Of a stretch of 64,000 nt of DNA, positions 62,732-64,000 are shown one piece after another (the stretch's first letter is position 1; each line of letters opens with the position of its first letter). The stretch lies in the NCBI RefSeq assembly GCF_002855555.1, contig NZ_PKRT01000001.1, forward strand, positions 2,322,001 to 2,386,000, given 5' to 3'. Source of the DNA: Novosphingobium sp. TH158. GTDB taxonomy: Bacteria > Pseudomonadota > Alphaproteobacteria > Sphingomonadales > Sphingomonadaceae. Both the position numbers and the translations under genes were made by a program. The notes under the pieces are model-generated. The model saw only the letters and a program-made list of their open reading frames with translations, ran no database searches and was not told the DNA's origin.

Positions 62732-64000
62732 TTCGGTGACGGTGCGGCTGGTGTTCATCGCACCGGTGCCCCAGTTCTCCACCTGCACGCCCATGGCCTG
62801 CTGGACGGATAGGACCACCCGCGATGTCGCATCGGCGCGGCCCGCCTTGTGATAGCCGGTACGCACGCGCCCGCCAGCACCGCCGATGATCATCATCGGG
62901 ATGCCTTCCACCGCGTGCGACTTGGCGATGGAGCAGTCCGAGTGGGCGAACATCAGCGTATTGTCGAGCAGGGTGCCGTTGCCTTCCTTGATCGAGGCCA
63001 GCGCATCCACGAAATCGCGGCAGGCAAGCATGCTCTTGGCGGCGAACCAGGCGACCTGTTCCTGGTAGCCCAGCTTGGGATTGACCGGCTCTTCGTGTGT
63101 CAGCGTATGGTGCGTATCGGAGGACGATGACCGGCGCAGGTTCGATGCCGTGTCGGAGAACAGCATGTTGAACACGCGGGTCTGGTTGCAGGCCAGTGCC
63201 TGGGCCAGCAGCCCGGCCATGATCTTGTGATTGACCATGACGTTTTCGATATCGGCATCGACCACCGTCTTGCCGGGGGCCGAAGGCTTGGTGAAGTTCT
63301 CCACCCGTGCCGGCGGCTGGAGCTGCAGTTCAAGCTGCTGTTCCAGCTGGCGGACCGAGGTGAAGTATTCGTCCATCCGCTCGCGGTCGGCCGCGCCCAA
63401 CGTCTTCATCAGCCGCTCGCGATCATCCTTCACGGCAGACAGCACGCTCTGGCGGACCATGGTCCGCGGATCGGGCGAGAAGGTGCCTTCGTTGGGATCG
63501 CGGAAGCCCTCGCCGAACAGGCGCTGGTACAGCGCGATGGGCGATGTCTCGCTGGGATTGGGCGATGCCGCGCCGCGATAGGAATAGGAACGCTGGATGC
63601 CGGACGCGCTCAGCTCGATGGAGCGGAAGCGGGTATCCTGGCCGATGACATTGCCGATGGCCACGTCAAAGGTGCCGGTCTTGGGCGTTTCGCCCGGCAC
63701 CGGTATGCCGGTGCGCAGGCCGAAGTTGCCGGTCTGGTGCGGCTTGTTCGCCACCCCGTCCAGCTTCACGTCATAGCCGGTGAACAGGGCCATCTGCTTG
63801 CGATAGGGGGCCAGCGGCTCAAGATCCGGCGGCATCACGTAGTCAGCGCCTTCGGTCGCCGGGATGAACCGTTCGGGGATGAACCCGCAGCCCCAGATCC
63901 AGGTGCCGAAGCGCACCGGGATGCGCTGGCCCGTGGCGGCCAGGGCTTCGCCATTGCCGTCAAGGAACATGTTGAGGAAGGGCAGGGCGACGCCAACCTT
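62720..64000 (-). CDS. DUF1552 family protein (5' partial)
   Basis: Minus-strand gene; the frame is open to base 64000, so the start is outside. The first visible residues GVALPFLNMFLDGNGEALA match the segment after the Tat signal in this family. Downstream: FGTWIWGCGFIPERFIP, LFTGYDVKLDGVANKPHQTGNFGLRTG, and LAHSDCSIAKSHAVEGIPMMIIGGAGGR-type core near the C-terminus. DUF1552 proteins are usually exported and paired with DUF1588/DUF1592 cytochrome-like proteins, which would lie beyond the window. Function unestablished. Confidence 0.87.
   Translation of the reverse strand, partial: KVGVALPFLNMFLDGNGEALAATGQRIPVRFGTWIWGCGFIPERFIPATEGADYVMPPDLEPLAPYRKQMALFTGYDVKLDGVANKPHQTGNFGLRTGIPVPGETPKTGTFDVAIGNVIGQDTRFRSIELSASGIQRSYSYRGAASPNPSETSPIALYQRLFGEGFRDPNEGTFSPDPRTMVRQSVLSAVKDDRERLMKTLGAADRERMDEYFTSVRQLEQQLELQLQPPARVENFTKPSAPGKTVVDADIENVMVNHKIMAGLLAQALACNQTRVFNMLFSDTASNLRRSSSSDTHHTLTHEEPVNPKLGYQEQVAWFAAKSMLACRDFVDALASIKEGNGTLLDNTLMFAHSDCSIAKSHAVEGIPMMIIGGAGGRVRTGYHKAGRADATSRVVLSVQQAMGVQVENWGTGAMNTSRTVTELVA

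Overview
The window reads as chromosomal DNA of a sphingomonad (Alphaproteobacteria, order Sphingomonadales), most likely Novosphingobium or a close relative. The evidence is high GC, tightly packed genes with many ATGA/TGATG overlaps, a sphingomonad-type tol-pal operon, a short PEP-CTERM gene inside a his locus, a TonB-dependent receptor, and a D-mannonate dehydratase that agrees with my recollection of the Novosphingobium aromaticivorans enzyme at almost every position. I see no insertion sequence, prophage, CRISPR array, rRNA or tRNA. No stretch over 300 bases lacks a gene; the largest gaps (29667-29860, 29945-30124, 34161-34369) hold hairpins and promoter-like sites.

Layout. 1-1648: end of hisF, a small PEP-CTERM gene with its own sigma-54-like promoter and terminator, hisE and a HIT protein. 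1721-6190: ybgC-tolQ-tolR-tolA-tolB-pal, an envelope-constriction operon. 6201-11633: small hypothetical, J-domain protein, MFS permease, Cys/Met-metabolism PLP enzyme, DASS permease, VOC protein. 11650-16722 (minus): infC with an apparent AUA start, glnD, an acyl-CoA synthetase-like enzyme. 16834-20126: lgt, MidA-type methyltransferase, acyltransferase-like protein, DUF1295 protein. 20130-24379 (minus): 5'-nucleotidase-like lipoprotein and gyrB. 24485-29501: secreted TPR-CHAT protein, then a ZnuD-like TonB receptor behind a clear Zur box. 29583-29944: two unrecognised 27-residue membrane peptides that look like paralogs. 30125-40721: guaA, short asparaginase-like protein, tldD, exported katG, ABC ATPase, two tandem small CxxC proteins, nadB, a glycine-rich exported protein. 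40854-44894: a Mo-bisPGD oxidoreductase and selB. 45006-52385: GH3 glycosidase and a hexuronate locus.

Hexuronate locus: UxaC (glucuronate to fructuronate), UxuB (to mannonate) and ManD (to 2-keto-3-deoxygluconate) form a complete route, with a FadR-type regulator gene and a palindromic operator candidate in the divergent promoter region.

52436-64000: trmL, then an oxidative catabolic cluster: TetR regulator, [2Fe-2S] ferredoxin, cytochrome P450, a CoxLSM-type molybdenum hydroxylase with its CoxG-like factor, a lipoprotein PQQ-cytochrome c dehydrogenase and a DUF1552 protein running off the end. Two observations tie it together. A 22-bp motif (TTATGCG-N6-TGTAGCA) lies both over the P450 promoter and in the PQQ/coxG divergent region. 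Also, the Mo hydroxylase and the PQQ dehydrogenase, unrelated enzymes, end in homologous extra domains of about 95 residues. This cluster is the best candidate in the window for an undescribed system, perhaps a P450 / PQQ alcohol dehydrogenase / Mo aldehyde oxidase route for an unknown substrate.
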